The notes beneath the pieces were generated by a model. That model did not search any database. It was not told the DNA's origin and was given only the letters and a program-made list of their open reading frames with translations. Positions 6,694-15,166 of a stretch of DNA of 64,000 nucleotides are shown piece by piece. Position 1 is the first letter of the stretch, and each line of letters starts with the position of its first letter. Origin of the DNA: CALAGB01 sp963789565. Lineage in GTDB: Bacteria > Chloroflexota > Chloroflexia > Thermomicrobiales > Thermomicrobiaceae. A program made the translations under genes and the position numbers. The stretch is taken from positions 2,480,001 to 2,544,000 of the forward strand of contig CAWBKX010000002.1 in NCBI GenBank assembly GCA_963789565.1, written 5' to 3'.

Positions 6694-9684
6694 ATGAATA
6701 CCATCTTCGGGCTTTCAACCACGTCGATCATGATCACCTTGCTCGTCCTCTTCGGATTCGTCGCTATCGTCATCCTCTTCATCCTGTTGAGGAATCCCGT
6801 CGTCTTCAAGTTGGGCGTGCGCAACGTTCCGCGACGTCCCGCACAGACGATCCTGATTGTGGTGGGCCTGATGCTGAGCACGCTGATCATCGCGGCCGCA
6901 TTCACCACCGGCGACACGTTGAGCTCCAGCATTCGCGGCCAGGTGCTCGACATCGCTGGTCAGCAAGACGAACGGGTGGTGCTCAAGACCGCCACCAACG
7001 ACACCACTCCGCAGACTGGTGCGCGTCTGCCGCAGTCATTGGTTGGCGATCTTGAGGTCACACTCAAAGGGAACGCCGAAATCGACGGGCTCTTGCCGAT
7101 TCTAACTGAGGCGGTTCCGGCCATCGATGCGCGCACGAACCTGTCGGAGCCCTCCCTGATGCTGACCGGTGTCGATCCGACGCGACTCGCGCCGTTTGGC
7201 GGCATCAAGACGGTCGATGGTCAGCTCGTCGATCTATCCGCTCTTCCCGCGAATTCGGTGGTGTTGAGCAAGACCGCCGCCGACAAGCTGGATGCCAGAA
7301 TCGGCGACACACTGACCGTCTTCGCGGGGAATCAGCCGGTTGCGTTGACCGTTGGCGCCATCGCAAAGGACACCTACCTCAGCGGCTATGTCTCACCCGA
7401 GTCGTCGGGCGGCTTCGTCATGCCGCTCGATCGCGCTCAAAACCTCCTTGGATATCAAGGGAAAATCAGCGCCATCGACGTGACCAACCGGGGCGGTGTC
7501 GAGAGCGGTGTGAAGCTGACCGACCCGGTCATGACGGCTCTGGACAAGGCGCTGGCTGGAACGCCCTATCAGGCCGTGGCAACCAAGCAGACCGATCTCA
7601 AGACGGCTGAGGAACTGGGCAACGTCTTCATGACACTCTTCCTCGTCTTCGGTCTATTTTCGATCTCGGTCGGCGTCCTGCTGATCTTCCTGATCTTCGT
7701 CATGCTGGCAGCCGAACGAAAATCGGAGCTTGGCATGGCCCGCGCCGTCGGTATGAAGCGACGGCAGTTGACTGAGATGTTCCTGGCCGAAGGGATCGCC
7801 TACGATCTCGTTTCCGCGCTGGTCGGCGCCGCGTTGGGGGTGGGGGTCGCCTTCGTGATGGTGGGCTTCATGGCCCATCTGATCGGCCAGTACTTCGTCA
7901 TCCATCCGACCGCTTCGTGGCGCAGCCTCATCATCTCCTACACGCTGGGCGTGGTGGTGACTTTCTTGACGATCCTGATCTCCTCCTGGCGCGTCAGCCG
8001 ACTGAATATCGTGGAGGCGATTCGTGACGTCCCGGAACCGACGAGAACGCGGGAGGGTCGTCGCTGGCTGGTCCTAGGGCTACTGGGGACGATCTTCGGC
8101 GCCCTGCTGATGTACGTCGGCGTCACTGGCTATCACATTTTCGCCTTCTCGCTCGGCATCTCGATGGTGCCGCTTGGGCTGGCGGTGCTGTTGCGGGGCT
8201 TCGGAGTCCCGGCCCGGCCACTCTACACGGTAGCCTCACTCTTGGTGCTGGCTTACTGGCTCATGCCGTCGTCCCTCTCGTCCAAGATCTTCCCTGACCT
8301 CGGTGGAGGCGGGCTGGAGATGTTCTTTCTCTCTGGCATCTTGATGGTGTCCGCGTCGACCGTGGCGATCATCTGGAACGCCGAGATCGTCACCTGGCTG
8401 ATCGGCTTGCTGGGACGCGCCTCGAGCCGTTGGGTTCCCGCGGTGAAGACCGCCATTGCCTACCCACAGGAACGTAAAGGGCGCACCGGCATGACGATCG
8501 CCATGTTCAGCCTGGTGGTCTTTGCCCTGGTGATGATGGCGACGATCAATACCAACGCTTACAACATGATCCTCGGGTCGCAATACTCCTCGGGTGGCTG
8601 GGATGTGGTCGCCTATCAGCCGCCGACCAATCCGATCGCGGACTTCTCCGGCACGCTCTCCAAGGCTGGCGTCGACACCAGTGCTATCGCCGCGACCGGT
8701 ACGTTCGAGACCATCGCCAGCAACCAGGCACAGATCCGCCTGGCTGGAGAGTCAGAGTGGAAGAACTACTCGATCAACGGGGCGTCCGACGCGTTCATCG
8801 ACAACTCGCACATGCCAATGCAGACACGGGCAGTCGGTTACGCCAGCGACTCCGACGTCTGGGCGGCGGTGCGCGACAACCCGAACCTGGCGGTGGTCGA
8901 CAGTAGCGCCGTGCCCAATCCAGGAGGATTCACCATCGGCGCGCCGAGCTTCGCCCTGAGTGGAATCGAGCCGAGCGACACCACCATGCAGCCAATCGCG
9001 ATCGAAGTTACCGATCCCACGAATGGGGCGATCCGCACCCTCACCGTGATCGGTGTGATCGACTCGCAGGTCGCGACGTTCTCGGGTGTCTGGATGTCGG
9101 AACAGAGCTTCAATGCCATCTATGCGGAACCGAGCGCGGTCTTCTTCACCGCACGGCTCAACCCAGGCGTCGACTCGGTGGCGATGGCCAAATCGATCGA
9201 GTCGTCGTTGGTCACGTATGGGGTGCAAGCTGATTCGTACTCAGAGATCCTGAAGGAAGCGACTCGCGTCAATAATGGGATTCTGAACCTCATCGAAGGG
9301 TTCATGATGCTCGGGCTGGTGGTCGGTATCGCGGCGTTGGGCGTGATCGCCTTCCGTTCGGTGGTCGAGCGGCGCCAGCAGATTGGCATGCTGCGGGCCA
9401 TCGGGTTCCAACGTTCGATGGTGGCGGCCAGCATACTGATCGAGTCGTCCATGATCACGGTGCTGGGCGTCGTCTCCGGAGCCGTGCTCGGCCTGCTCCT
9501 GTCGCAGAAATTGGTCACCAGCGACTACTTCGTCGGCACGTCCGGCTCGGTGAACTTCCAGGTTCCATGGCTCGACGTAGCCCTATTTATTCTGTTGTCG
9601 CTGGTGGCGTCGCTGCTGCTGGCCTATATTCCGGCGCGGCAGGCGGCGCGTGTGCCGATCGCCGAGGCGCTGCGTTACGAATAG
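6694..9684 (+). CDS. ABC transporter permease with two FtsX domains
   Basis: A 996-residue membrane protein. An N-terminal TM segment (about residues 10-30) is followed by a large extracytoplasmic domain, then a three-helix FtsX block (about 310-440, including ERKSELGMARAVGMKRRQL). A cluster of further hydrophobic segments lies at about 450-580, then a second extracytoplasmic domain and a second FtsX block at the C terminus (RRQQIGMLRAIGFQRS). Both halves of the typical 10-TM YknZ/FtsX architecture are therefore fused in one chain. The ATPase is encoded immediately upstream. ATG 6694 follows AGGA. Its 3' end overlaps the convergent DUF4032 gene by 10 bases. Confidence 0.93.
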   Translation: MNTIFGLSTTSIMITLLVLFGFVAIVILFILLRNPVVFKLGVRNVPRRPAQTILIVVGLMLSTLIIAAAFTTGDTLSSSIRGQVLDIAGQQDERVVLKTATNDTTPQTGARLPQSLVGDLEVTLKGNAEIDGLLPILTEAVPAIDARTNLSEPSLMLTGVDPTRLAPFGGIKTVDGQLVDLSALPANSVVLSKTAADKLDARIGDTLTVFAGNQPVALTVGAIAKDTYLSGYVSPESSGGFVMPLDRAQNLLGYQGKISAIDVTNRGGVESGVKLTDPVMTALDKALAGTPYQAVATKQTDLKTAEELGNVFMTLFLVFGLFSISVGVLLIFLIFVMLAAERKSELGMARAVGMKRRQLTEMFLAEGIAYDLVSALVGAALGVGVAFVMVGFMAHLIGQYFVIHPTASWRSLIISYTLGVVVTFLTILISSWRVSRLNIVEAIRDVPEPTRTREGRRWLVLGLLGTIFGALLMYVGVTGYHIFAFSLGISMVPLGLAVLLRGFGVPARPLYTVASLLVLAYWLMPSSLSSKIFPDLGGGGLEMFFLSGILMVSASTVAIIWNAEIVTWLIGLLGRASSRWVPAVKTAIAYPQERKGRTGMTIAMFSLVVFALVMMATINTNAYNMILGSQYSSGGWDVVAYQPPTNPIADFSGTLSKAGVDTSAIAATGTFETIASNQAQIRLAGESEWKNYSINGASDAFIDNSHMPMQTRAVGYASDSDVWAAVRDNPNLAVVDSSAVPNPGGFTIGAPSFALSGIEPSDTTMQPIAIEVTDPTNGAIRTLTVIGVIDSQVATFSGVWMSEQSFNAIYAEPSAVFFTARLNPGVDSVAMAKSIESSLVTYGVQADSYSEILKEATRVNNGILNLIEGFMMLGLVVGIAALGVIAFRSVVERRQQIGMLRAIGFQRSMVAASILIESSMITVLGVVSGAVLGLLLSQKLVTSDYFVGTSGSVNFQVPWLDVALFILLSLVASLLLAYIPARQAARVPIAEALRYE

Positions 9685-10946
9685 GCGTCGGGATCGGGTT
9701 CGTCTGGGTCTCCGCATGCCAGGACCTGCCGTTCATCCGGGACGTAGCGCAGCACGTTGCGTATGTAGGAGTCCGCGGCGTCGGCCAGCCCAACGTCGCG
9801 GCCGGCTGTTTCGGACAGAAACCAGCGATGATCGAGGATCTGGTGGAACATCTCGGCCGGCTCGAGCTTGTTGCTCAGTTCGGGCGGGATGCGATTGATG
9901 GCGAACTCAAAGACCTCGATCAGCCAGCGATGAGCCGCGACGGACTCAGAGACGGGAGCGCTGAGCTCTCCTTCCAGATGAGCGCGATATCCGGCGATGT
10001 CGTTGAGCAGACGGCGCGCCTGGTTCTCCTGGACTTCAAGGCCGGTCAATCGCTGTAACTTGCGCCGATGATGGCCGATCTCAACGACCTGCGTCTGCAG
10101 CTTGAGCCGGAACTTGTCTCCGGTGCGCTTCAGTTCGACTTCTTTGACGTCGAACCCCAATTCGTTGATGTGGCGCAACCTGCGTTCGACCAAATACCGC
10201 TCATCCGCGCCGAAAACGTCCACCCGCGTTAGCTCGGACCAGAGTGCGTCGTAGCGTTTGCGGATTTCCTGCGTGATTTGAAACGGGTCGACGCTCTCAT
10301 CCAGCCGGCCACCCGCTTGCAGATCGACCAAGTCGCCGAAGATGTTCTCGATCGCCAAGTCGAGGTCGAACCCGCGCATACCGTCCGACAGACTTGGATG
10401 GATCTCGGCCGTTTCGGCGTCCACAAGGTAGGCGGTAAGCGCTCCGGCGTCTCGACGGAAGAGCGTGTTCGAGAGAGAGCAATCACCCCAGAAGCAGCCC
10501 ATCAGGTGCAGGCGCACCAGCAGCTCGGCCAGGGCATCGAGGAGTGTCTCCTGCACCTCTGGCAGGCTCATGGTGGCGAAAATGATCCGATAGGGGAGCG
10601 AGAAGTCGAGGAAGCGGGTGATCAGGATGGCCGGTTGTTCTTCGGAGGAAGTCCTTGTCGGGAGGCCATCGGTGACCCCGCGTCGCGCAATGCCAATGGC
10701 TTCGACGACCGGGATCTCCCGCTCAGCCAGTACGCGGAGTATGCGATATTCGCGCTCCGCAATACGTTCCGGGATTTCCTTCAAGGCGTAAAGGCTATCG
10801 TCGCAGTTGATGAATCGCACCACGTGACGATGGATGCCGCGCGCGACGTCGACGAATTGGTCGGACTGCCATTCCTCCAGGGGTTGATCCCACGGGAAGT
10901 CGAGAAAGTCTGGTTGGGCCGTGAGTGTTACCAGCTGGAAGGTCAT
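9675..10946 (-). CDS. DUF4032 protein, kinase-like fold
   Basis: A 423-residue soluble protein matching DUF4032 proteins of Actinobacteria and Chloroflexi. The N-terminal half resembles an atypical protein/LPS kinase: an ALKEIPERIAEREYR segment (Lys/Glu pair), GDCSLSNTLFR in the place of the catalytic loop, and DAETAEIHP in the place of the metal-binding DFG. The C-terminal half is the family-specific domain. Function is not established, and kinase activity is inference. ATG 10946 has GGAGA upstream. The gene follows the MFS gene by 39 bases and is likely in the same operon; its end overlaps the convergent permease gene by 10 bases. Confidence 0.8.
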   Translation of the reverse strand: MTFQLVTLTAQPDFLDFPWDQPLEEWQSDQFVDVARGIHRHVVRFINCDDSLYALKEIPERIAEREYRILRVLAEREIPVVEAIGIARRGVTDGLPTRTSSEEQPAILITRFLDFSLPYRIIFATMSLPEVQETLLDALAELLVRLHLMGCFWGDCSLSNTLFRRDAGALTAYLVDAETAEIHPSLSDGMRGFDLDLAIENIFGDLVDLQAGGRLDESVDPFQITQEIRKRYDALWSELTRVDVFGADERYLVERRLRHINELGFDVKEVELKRTGDKFRLKLQTQVVEIGHHRRKLQRLTGLEVQENQARRLLNDIAGYRAHLEGELSAPVSESVAAHRWLIEVFEFAINRIPPELSNKLEPAEMFHQILDHRWFLSETAGRDVGLADAADSYIRNVLRYVPDERQVLACGDPDEPDPDAYS

Positions 10947-10985
10947 GTGCGTCTCCAGATGGTGATGGCTGGCACGAAGTCGGCA

Positions 10986-12284
10986 TCAGGTCGCGACTGG
11001 TTCCCGTTGCGATTCGACGTGTCCTTCGATGTGGATGCCTTGAGACCCAAGGTATTGTTCGGCATTCCCGAGTGCGCTGAACGAGAAGACCGCCGCGATC
11101 AATGCCATGATGATGCCAACCCCAATGTAGACCATCACCACGCTACCACTCCACTCTATCGCCAGGCCACCCAGGAAGCTGCCCAGCGGGATGCCTGACC
11201 AGGCCAGCACTGCCGCGACGCTGCCGACGCGCCCGAGCAAGTGGTCCGGTACGATCGTCTGGCGCAGGCTGCCGGTGTTGATGTTGAACAGGATGCCGAA
11301 TCCAGCGGAGATTCCCCAGAGCGGCAACGCGATCCAGTAGCTGGGAGCGAGCGCAAACGCGGCGATGAGGAGGCCGTTCATCATCAACGCACCGAGCGCG
11401 ACCTTGCCGAAGCTCCAGCGCCGCCGCAGCAGGCCCGCCGAAAGAGAGAGGATCACGACCCCGGCCCCGCCCGCCGAGAAGAGAAGGCTGACTCGACCGT
11501 CAGACGCGTTGAACTGCTCTTTGGCGAAGAAGACCAGTTGGGCGGTGGTGGTTACACTGACGAAGTTGATCAACGCCATCATGATGGAGATGGCTCGCAA
11601 GACCGGATGGCTCCAGACGTACCGCAGCCCTTCGCCCACGTCGCGCCGCAACGGTACGCGCTCCTCGCTCTCGCGGGAAGCTGGGTTGAGGCTGCGGCGG
11701 ATGAAGACCAACGACACAATCGAGATCACGAAGGTCACCGAATCGAACAGCAGGACCGTTTCCGGTGACGCGATACCGAGGAAGACTCCGGCCACGAGTG
11801 GCCCGGCAACCGTGGCGACGGAGTAGCTGGCCTGGATGCGTCCGTTGGCGTTGACCAGATTATTGCGATTGACCAGATGTGGGATCGAGGCGAACTCGGC
11901 GGTGTTGAAGGCGATACCCATCGTCGAATTGGCGAATCCGACCAGATAGACCCACCAGACGTGCAAAGCGCCAGCCGAGGCGAGCGTCGGGATCGAGAGG
12001 AGCATCAATGCCCGTCCAATGTCCGCGACGATCATTACCTTACGGCGGTCCAATCGGTCGACCGCGGCCCCCAGCCACAGACCGAACAGGAGGTAGGGGA
12101 TGAATTCCGCCGCGGTGGCGATGGCCAAATTGAGTGCCGAGCCGGTCAGCTTGAAGATCAGCAGGGGTATCACCAGGAAGGTGATGGCGTTCCCCATGTT
12201 GGAGATGGTCTGACCGCCCCAAAAGACCCAGAAGTCGCGCCCGGCTCCGACAGGGTTGGACGCGGCGTTGGCTGGCTCAGGCAT
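10986..12284 (-). CDS. MFS transporter (EntS/MFS_3-like exporter)
   Basis: A 432-residue, 12-TM major facilitator. The loop after TM2 carries the family motif as AAVDRLDRRKVMI, and RLDRRK-type signatures with an early TISNMGN segment are typical of EntS-like (MFS_3) exporters of siderophores and drugs. ATG 12284 lies inside the last codons of the upstream ArsR-type gene (8-base overlap), so translation is probably coupled. A GAGGG motif provides the ribosome binding site. The arrangement regulator-transporter-DUF4032 suggests an efflux operon controlled by its first gene. The exported compound is unknown. Confidence 0.9.
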   Translation of the reverse strand: MPEPANAASNPVGAGRDFWVFWGGQTISNMGNAITFLVIPLLIFKLTGSALNLAIATAAEFIPYLLFGLWLGAAVDRLDRRKVMIVADIGRALMLLSIPTLASAGALHVWWVYLVGFANSTMGIAFNTAEFASIPHLVNRNNLVNANGRIQASYSVATVAGPLVAGVFLGIASPETVLLFDSVTFVISIVSLVFIRRSLNPASRESEERVPLRRDVGEGLRYVWSHPVLRAISIMMALINFVSVTTTAQLVFFAKEQFNASDGRVSLLFSAGGAGVVILSLSAGLLRRRWSFGKVALGALMMNGLLIAAFALAPSYWIALPLWGISAGFGILFNINTGSLRQTIVPDHLLGRVGSVAAVLAWSGIPLGSFLGGLAIEWSGSVVMVYIGVGIIMALIAAVFSFSALGNAEQYLGSQGIHIEGHVESQREPVAT

Positions 12285-12909
12285 CGGCGCTACCCTCGTC
12301 TTCTGCGTTTCGCATTTGCTCGGTTACCGGGTAGAGCCCCAGGAGTGCCTCGTACGTCTCGACCTCGTCAGCGCTATGGGTCTGATGCCGACCCCCAAAC
12401 TCGTCAAGGAGTGCGACAAGGCGATCGTAGAACTCGCCTGCTTCAGCTCGCGTGAGCCGCAACCAGCGACGGCCGAGGAGCAATCCGCCTTCACCGGGCG
12501 ACTCCAGTTGTGGATCGACCAGTCCACGGCGCACAACCTCGCGGATCGCGTCGCGCGAGCCGTCCAGAATGCCCGTCAGCATCGCTTCGACTGCCTGATC
12601 GACCGGAGCCACTCCGGGATTGAAGATGGCGCGGTCGATGGCGATACGAGACGCTGTGGCGCGATAGTGCTTCTCGATGATGCCGGCCACCACCCGAGTT
12701 TCAGCCACTTGGATCAAACCGAGCGATTCGAGCTGGTTCATATGGTAGTAGAGACGCGTCGGCGCCACGTCGAGCTCTTTGGACAGCTCCTTCACCGTGC
12801 GCGGGTCGCCCTGCAACAGTTCGAACATGCGCAAACGCAGCGGATCGGAGATGACCTTCATCGTCTCGGCGTCGCGGACAAAGAAGACGTCCAGGGGCAC
12901 TTGAGTCAT
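12277..12909 (-). CDS. ArsR-type winged-helix transcriptional regulator of the MFS operon
   Basis: A 210-residue protein with an N-terminal winged helix (about residues 16-75; ISDPLRLRMFELL, then TVKELSKELDVAPTRLYYHM) followed by an alpha-helical effector or dimerisation region. It resembles ArsR-like HTH_20 regulators with long C termini. There is no metal-binding cysteine motif, so the ligand is probably organic, perhaps the substrate of the MFS pump downstream. ATG 12909 follows GAGGTGATGA. A near-perfect promoter and a palindrome lie directly upstream, suggesting autoregulation of the three-gene operon. Confidence 0.9.
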   Translation of the reverse strand: MTQVPLDVFFVRDAETMKVISDPLRLRMFELLQGDPRTVKELSKELDVAPTRLYYHMNQLESLGLIQVAETRVVAGIIEKHYRATASRIAIDRAIFNPGVAPVDQAVEAMLTGILDGSRDAIREVVRRGLVDPQLESPGEGGLLLGRRWLRLTRAEAGEFYDRLVALLDEFGGRHQTHSADEVETYEALLGLYPVTEQMRNAEDEGSADA

Positions 12910-12924
12910 TCATCACCTCGTAAG

Positions 12925-12944
12925 CATTCAAATACATGTGAATG
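12925..12944 (-). promoter_or_regulatory. Probable operator of the ArsR-type regulator (palindrome)
   Basis: A 20-base imperfect palindrome with perfect 6-base arms, CATTCA and TGAATG, and 16 of 20 positions symmetric. It starts immediately after the -10 box of the regulator's own promoter, over the expected transcription start. That placement is typical of a repressor site controlling its own operon. Confidence 0.5.
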
Positions 12945-12973
12945 ATCATAGAGTGGTGAATGGGTGGTGTCAA
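12945..12973 (-). promoter_or_regulatory. Sigma-70-type promoter of the regulator/MFS/DUF4032 operon
   Basis: On the minus strand TTGACA (12973-12968), a 17-base spacer and TATGAT (12950-12945), the best consensus promoter in the window. It points to the ArsR-type gene starting at 12909, leaving a short leader that contains the palindrome. Confidence 0.65.
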
Positions 12974-13275
12974 GTGTGCGGCAACAGACCGGCACCGCGT
13001 TTCGCAGATTCGTTTACAGCGGCGGCGAGAATCGCCGCCGCTGTTTCCCACGTTTGGCCGTAGCGGTGGCAACTGTCGCCACCGACCGGCCGAAGGCCCG
13101 CACCACGTTCGGCGACGTACTGGGACAGATCTAGGCTGATTGTTCGGCGACAAAGCGTGTCGTCGCCTCTACAGCAGGGCATACGAGAGGTTATCGGTCG
13201 GGTGTTGGCGTGAGCGCATCGTGGGCGACGCACGCGTCGCTCGTACACGAGGAATTGAGCAGGTTCTGGTCGGCG
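12974..13275. other. Intergenic region with hairpins, no gene seen
   Basis: About 300 bases between the regulator operon promoter and the end of ppk2. No convincing coding frame or RNA gene is visible. It contains a perfect 13-base inverted repeat (listed separately) and a smaller hairpin GCGACG-CACG-CGTCGC at 13225-13240, 36 bases beyond the ppk2 stop codon. Confidence 0.5.
13016..13044. terminator. Perfect 13-bp hairpin, possible terminator
   Basis: ACAGCGGCGGCGA and its exact complement flank a 3-base GAA loop, with only a short T run (TTT) after the stem on the plus strand and AAA on the other. It lies between ppk2 and the promoter of the MFS operon, both transcribed leftward. It may terminate ppk2 read-through before that promoter, but the weak U tract makes this uncertain. 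Confidence 0.4.
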
Positions 13276-14070
13276 CTACGGCGCGATCATGCCGTTACGC
13301 AGGTAAGCGTCCTGATACTGGAAGACGACGTCTGGGTCGGCTAACAGGATGTCGTGATCTTTCCCGTCGTAATCCATTCGACTGAGGAGATCGCGCATCA
13401 CGTTGATGCGCGCCACCTTTTTATTGTCGGCACGCACGACGGTCCAGGGGGACGCGGCCGTGTGCGTGTGCACGAACATCTCGTTGCGCGCGACCGTGTA
13501 TTCATCCCAGCGCTTGATCGCCTCGGCGTCGATCGGGCTCACTTTCCACTGCTTGAGCGGGTCTTTGCGCCGGTCCTTGAGACGCTCGCGCTGCTCATCT
13601 TTGGTGATGTCCAGGTAATACTTCAGCAGTTGGATGCCGGAGCTCACCAACATCTGCTCGAAGCGTGGCACTTCTTTGATGAATTCGTCGTATTCGTCCT
13701 GGGTGCAGAAACCCATCACACGTTCGACCCCGGCCCGGTTGTACCAGCTGCGATTGAAGAGGACCATCTCTTCGGCCGCGGGGAGAAATTGGGTGAAGCG
13801 CTGGAAATACCAGGTCGATGCCTCGCGATCGCTGGGCTTGCCCAGCGCCACCACGCGTGTCTCGCGGGGACTGAGGTTCTTAACGATCCGCTTGATCGTG
13901 CCATCTTTGCCGGCCGAGTCACGCCCCTCGAAAAGGACGACGATGCGACGATCGTTGGCGATGATGTCGCGCTGAAGCTTCACCAGTTCCACTCGCAGGG
14001 CGTAAAGTGACTCCTGATATGTTTTTTTGTCCATCTCCGGAATCGGGTGGTTCTCTTCGTCGTGCGCCAT
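13276..14070 (-). CDS. ppk2: Polyphosphate kinase 2 (PPK2 class I-like)
   Basis: A 264-residue single-domain PPK2, which transfers phosphate between polyphosphate and nucleoside diphosphates. Walker A is GRDSAGKDG (49-57), Walker B lies in FNRSWYNRAGVE (105-116), and the lid region KDRRKDPLKQWKVSPID (about 165-181) is intact. The length fits a one-domain enzyme acting on nucleoside diphosphates; the nucleotide preference cannot be read. ATG 14070 follows GAGGGGATGAG. It appears monocistronic and is divergent from the methyltransferase gene. Confidence 0.95.
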   Translation of the reverse strand: MAHDEENHPIPEMDKKTYQESLYALRVELVKLQRDIIANDRRIVVLFEGRDSAGKDGTIKRIVKNLSPRETRVVALGKPSDREASTWYFQRFTQFLPAAEEMVLFNRSWYNRAGVERVMGFCTQDEYDEFIKEVPRFEQMLVSSGIQLLKYYLDITKDEQRERLKDRRKDPLKQWKVSPIDAEAIKRWDEYTVARNEMFVHTHTAASPWTVVRADNKKVARINVMRDLLSRMDYDGKDHDILLADPDVVFQYQDAYLRNGMIAP

Positions 14071-14348
14071 CTCATCCCCTCATGTTGGATACCGGTCTCC
14101 AAACGCACATCAAACGCAGGCTTCGAATCAATCTGACGAGATTCATATCATCGTTTGTCATTTGCTGTCGAATGAGTCGTCGAGTTCAACGTAGCGCGTT
14201 GCCTTGAAACTCCCTTAATGTACCGGTGCCAGACTCTTGCGGGAAGGCGTGGTACCGTTTGCGCAGGTTGTGTTTCGCCAGCGCTGGCAATAGGGATCGA
14301 TGCCGATCCAGCATATCGTTTTGTCGAGCTCTCTGGGAGGCGACGCAC

Positions 14349-14969
14349 ATGCCGGTGGACTTCACGGCCACCGAAATCGGACGCAAATACGACGACGTGG
14401 CGCCGTGGTACGACCGAGCTGATCTCATCGCCGAAAAGCTCATTTTTCGACGTATGCGACGCGCCTGGTTTGCCAAGGCGCATGGAGACGTACTCGAGAT
14501 TGCCGTTGGCACGGGACAAAACTTGCCCTGTTATCCACAGGATTGTCGCCTCACCGCCATTGACGTCAGCGAGGGTATGCTGAGTATTGCTCGAAAGCGT
14601 GCTCGCGAAGCCGAACTCATCGTCGAGTTTCGTCAGATGGATGCCCAGCACCTCCTCTTTCCGGATCGAGCCTTCGACACCGTGAGCTCGTCCCTCAGCA
14701 CCTGCACCTTTCCCGATCCGATTGCCGCACTGCGCGAGATGAGGCGGGTTTGCCGCCCGGATGGTCGCATCCTCCTCTTCGAGCACGGACGCAGCAGCTT
14801 CAAACCCGTGGGCTGGCTACAGGATCGAATGGCCGAAGGGCACGCCAGACGCATTGGTTGCCATTGGAACCGAGAGCCACGAGAGCTCTTGCATACGGCG
14901 GGACTCAATATCGTCGGCAGCAGGCGCTCGATTCTGGGCGTGCTTCACCTCATCGAGGCGACGCCATGA
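14349..14969 (+). CDS. Class I SAM-dependent methyltransferase
   Basis: A 206-residue methyltransferase of the UbiE/type-11 sort. SAM motif I is VLEIAVGTGQN (48-58). Motif II is LTAIDVSEGMLSIAR, and the post-motif FRQMDAQHLLFPDRAFDTVSSS positions the cofactor. A Rossmann C-terminal region containing LREMRRVCRPDGRILLFEHG completes the domain. ATG 14349 is preceded by GGGAGG. The stop overlaps the start of the following 66-residue ORF (ATGA), and that ORF in turn overlaps the GT87 gene, so the three are probably translated from one message. The methyl acceptor is unknown; a lipid or quinone is plausible given the membrane glycosyltransferase downstream. Confidence 0.9.
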   Translation: MPVDFTATEIGRKYDDVAPWYDRADLIAEKLIFRRMRRAWFAKAHGDVLEIAVGTGQNLPCYPQDCRLTAIDVSEGMLSIARKRAREAELIVEFRQMDAQHLLFPDRAFDTVSSSLSTCTFPDPIAALREMRRVCRPDGRILLFEHGRSSFKPVGWLQDRMAEGHARRIGCHWNREPRELLHTAGLNIVGSRRSILGVLHLIEATP

Positions 14970-15166
14970 TGCGCATGATCCGTTATCCCAACGTGATTCG
15001 CTTCCCTGACTCCGCGGATTTGGATCATCGAGCGGTGTTGGCCCAATACCTGCATAACGACAAGCGAGGACGAATGGCCGGGCATATCGTTTCCGCGACC
15101 ATTATCCGTCGTACCGACAGCGTGGGGAAATCTGCCGGTACGTTGATTGGGAGTGATCGACGGTGA
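14966..15166 (+). CDS. 66-residue protein coupled between methyltransferase and GT87 genes
   Basis: The ATG at 14966 overlaps the methyltransferase stop as ATGA, and its own TGA overlaps the GTG start of the GT87 gene as GTGA. A GAGG motif lies eight bases upstream. The product begins MMRMIRYPNVIRF, is basic and polar, and has no membrane segment or recognisable domain. The exact fit between two coupled junctions suggests a real small gene, or at least a translated spacer that feeds ribosomes to the GT87 start. Function unknown. Confidence 0.5.
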   Translation: MMRMIRYPNVIRFPDSADLDHRAVLAQYLHNDKRGRMAGHIVSATIIRRTDSVGKSAGTLIGSDRR

